Assembly: GCA_944388825.1 (NCBI GenBank)
Contig: CALXKG010000039.1
Location: forward strand, 1-23,288
Direction: 5' to 3'
DNA from: an uncultured Clostridia bacterium
GTDB lineage: Bacteria > Bacillota > Clostridia > Oscillospirales > Ruminococcaceae
DNA: 23,288 bases
Shown here in pieces: positions 23,167 through 23,288 of this stretch. Every line of letters starts with the position of its first letter. Within the stretch, counting starts at the first letter, position 1. Under the pieces are notes generated by a model. The model did no database searches, was not told where the DNA came from, and worked only from the letters and a program-made list of their open reading frames with translations. The position numbers were made by a program, and so were the translations under genes.

Positions 23167-23288
23167 TCATTTCTTCTTAAACGCCGCGAAGTCCGACTTG
23201 ACCGCCTTATAGACCTGCAATCCCTTTTTCTGCCCGAACCGGCGGATGATCGCCCGGTAGAACTCCTGCTTCCCCTCGGAGGAAAGGA
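23167..23288 (-). CDS. C-terminal fragment of an unidentified protein
   Basis: The last 40 codons of a leftward gene whose 5' part lies beyond the window. The visible part contains KQEFYRAIIRRFGQKKG and VYKAVKSDFAAFKKK, basic and probably helical. It is followed by a proper terminator, which supports a real gene. The family cannot be told from this fragment. Confidence 0.65.
   Translation of the reverse strand, partial: LSSEGKQEFYRAIIRRFGQKKGLQVYKAVKSDFAAFKKK

Overview
The window looks like a chromosomal piece of a Gram-positive Bacillota genome, most likely a GC-rich gut clostridium of the Oscillospiraceae/Ruminococcaceae type. The grounds are a T-box leader ahead of alaS, strong AGGAGG-type ribosome binding sites, several near-perfect sigma-A promoters with 17 bp spacing, a YfhO/GtrB-type envelope glycosylation pair, a GH32 fructosidase and lipoprotein signals. 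No species can be named from sequence alone. Most genes are GC-rich. One stretch (about 19,860-22,060) is strikingly AT-rich and looks acquired.

Layout. 1-5,480 is read leftward. It holds a truncated OmpR-type response regulator (its kinase should lie left of the window), then, from the right, an operon-like run alaS - YczE/YitT-type membrane protein - HIT protein - phosphoribosyltransferase. alaS has a consensus promoter and an alanine T-box leader. 5,488-7,128 carries a two-domain SGNH/GDSL hydrolase and a HxlR regulator, both leftward. The HxlR gene is divergent from a rightward redox operon (PPOX-fold flavoprotein, NTF2-like protein, nitroreductase), with a candidate operator in the shared promoter region. 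A rightward LysR regulator with its own promoter and terminator follows, then an NTF2-like protein and an aldo/keto reductase.

11,210-16,227 is a leftward cluster: a YfhO-family GT-C protein, a GtrB/CsbB-like family 2 glycosyltransferase, a GNAT acetyltransferase overlapping it, and a second GNAT resembling streptothricin acetyltransferase (SatA). The YfhO/CsbB pairing is known in Bacillus and Listeria as a teichoic-acid glycosylation system. Between the two glycosyltransferases lies about 320 bp made almost entirely of consecutive hairpins, the most unusual non-coding structure here. 16,395-18,038 is a GH32 fructosidase starting 61 bp behind a tRNA-Val and its terminator, without a visible promoter of its own.

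18,100-19,850 holds three valine tRNAs (two identical GAC copies and one CAC), a stand-alone pyruvate-kinase-C-like protein, a small XRE repressor, and a divergent 66-residue protein. The AT-rich island (19,907-22,067) encodes a secreted C39-like cysteine peptidase whose stop codon overlaps the start of a lipoprotein that may be a beta-propeller. The right end carries a leftward lipoprotein of unknown function and the C-terminal fragment of another leftward gene.

The best candidates for something undescribed are the hairpin array at 13,363-13,678, the C39 peptidase/lipoprotein pair, and the stacked hairpins between the HIT and phosphoribosyltransferase genes.
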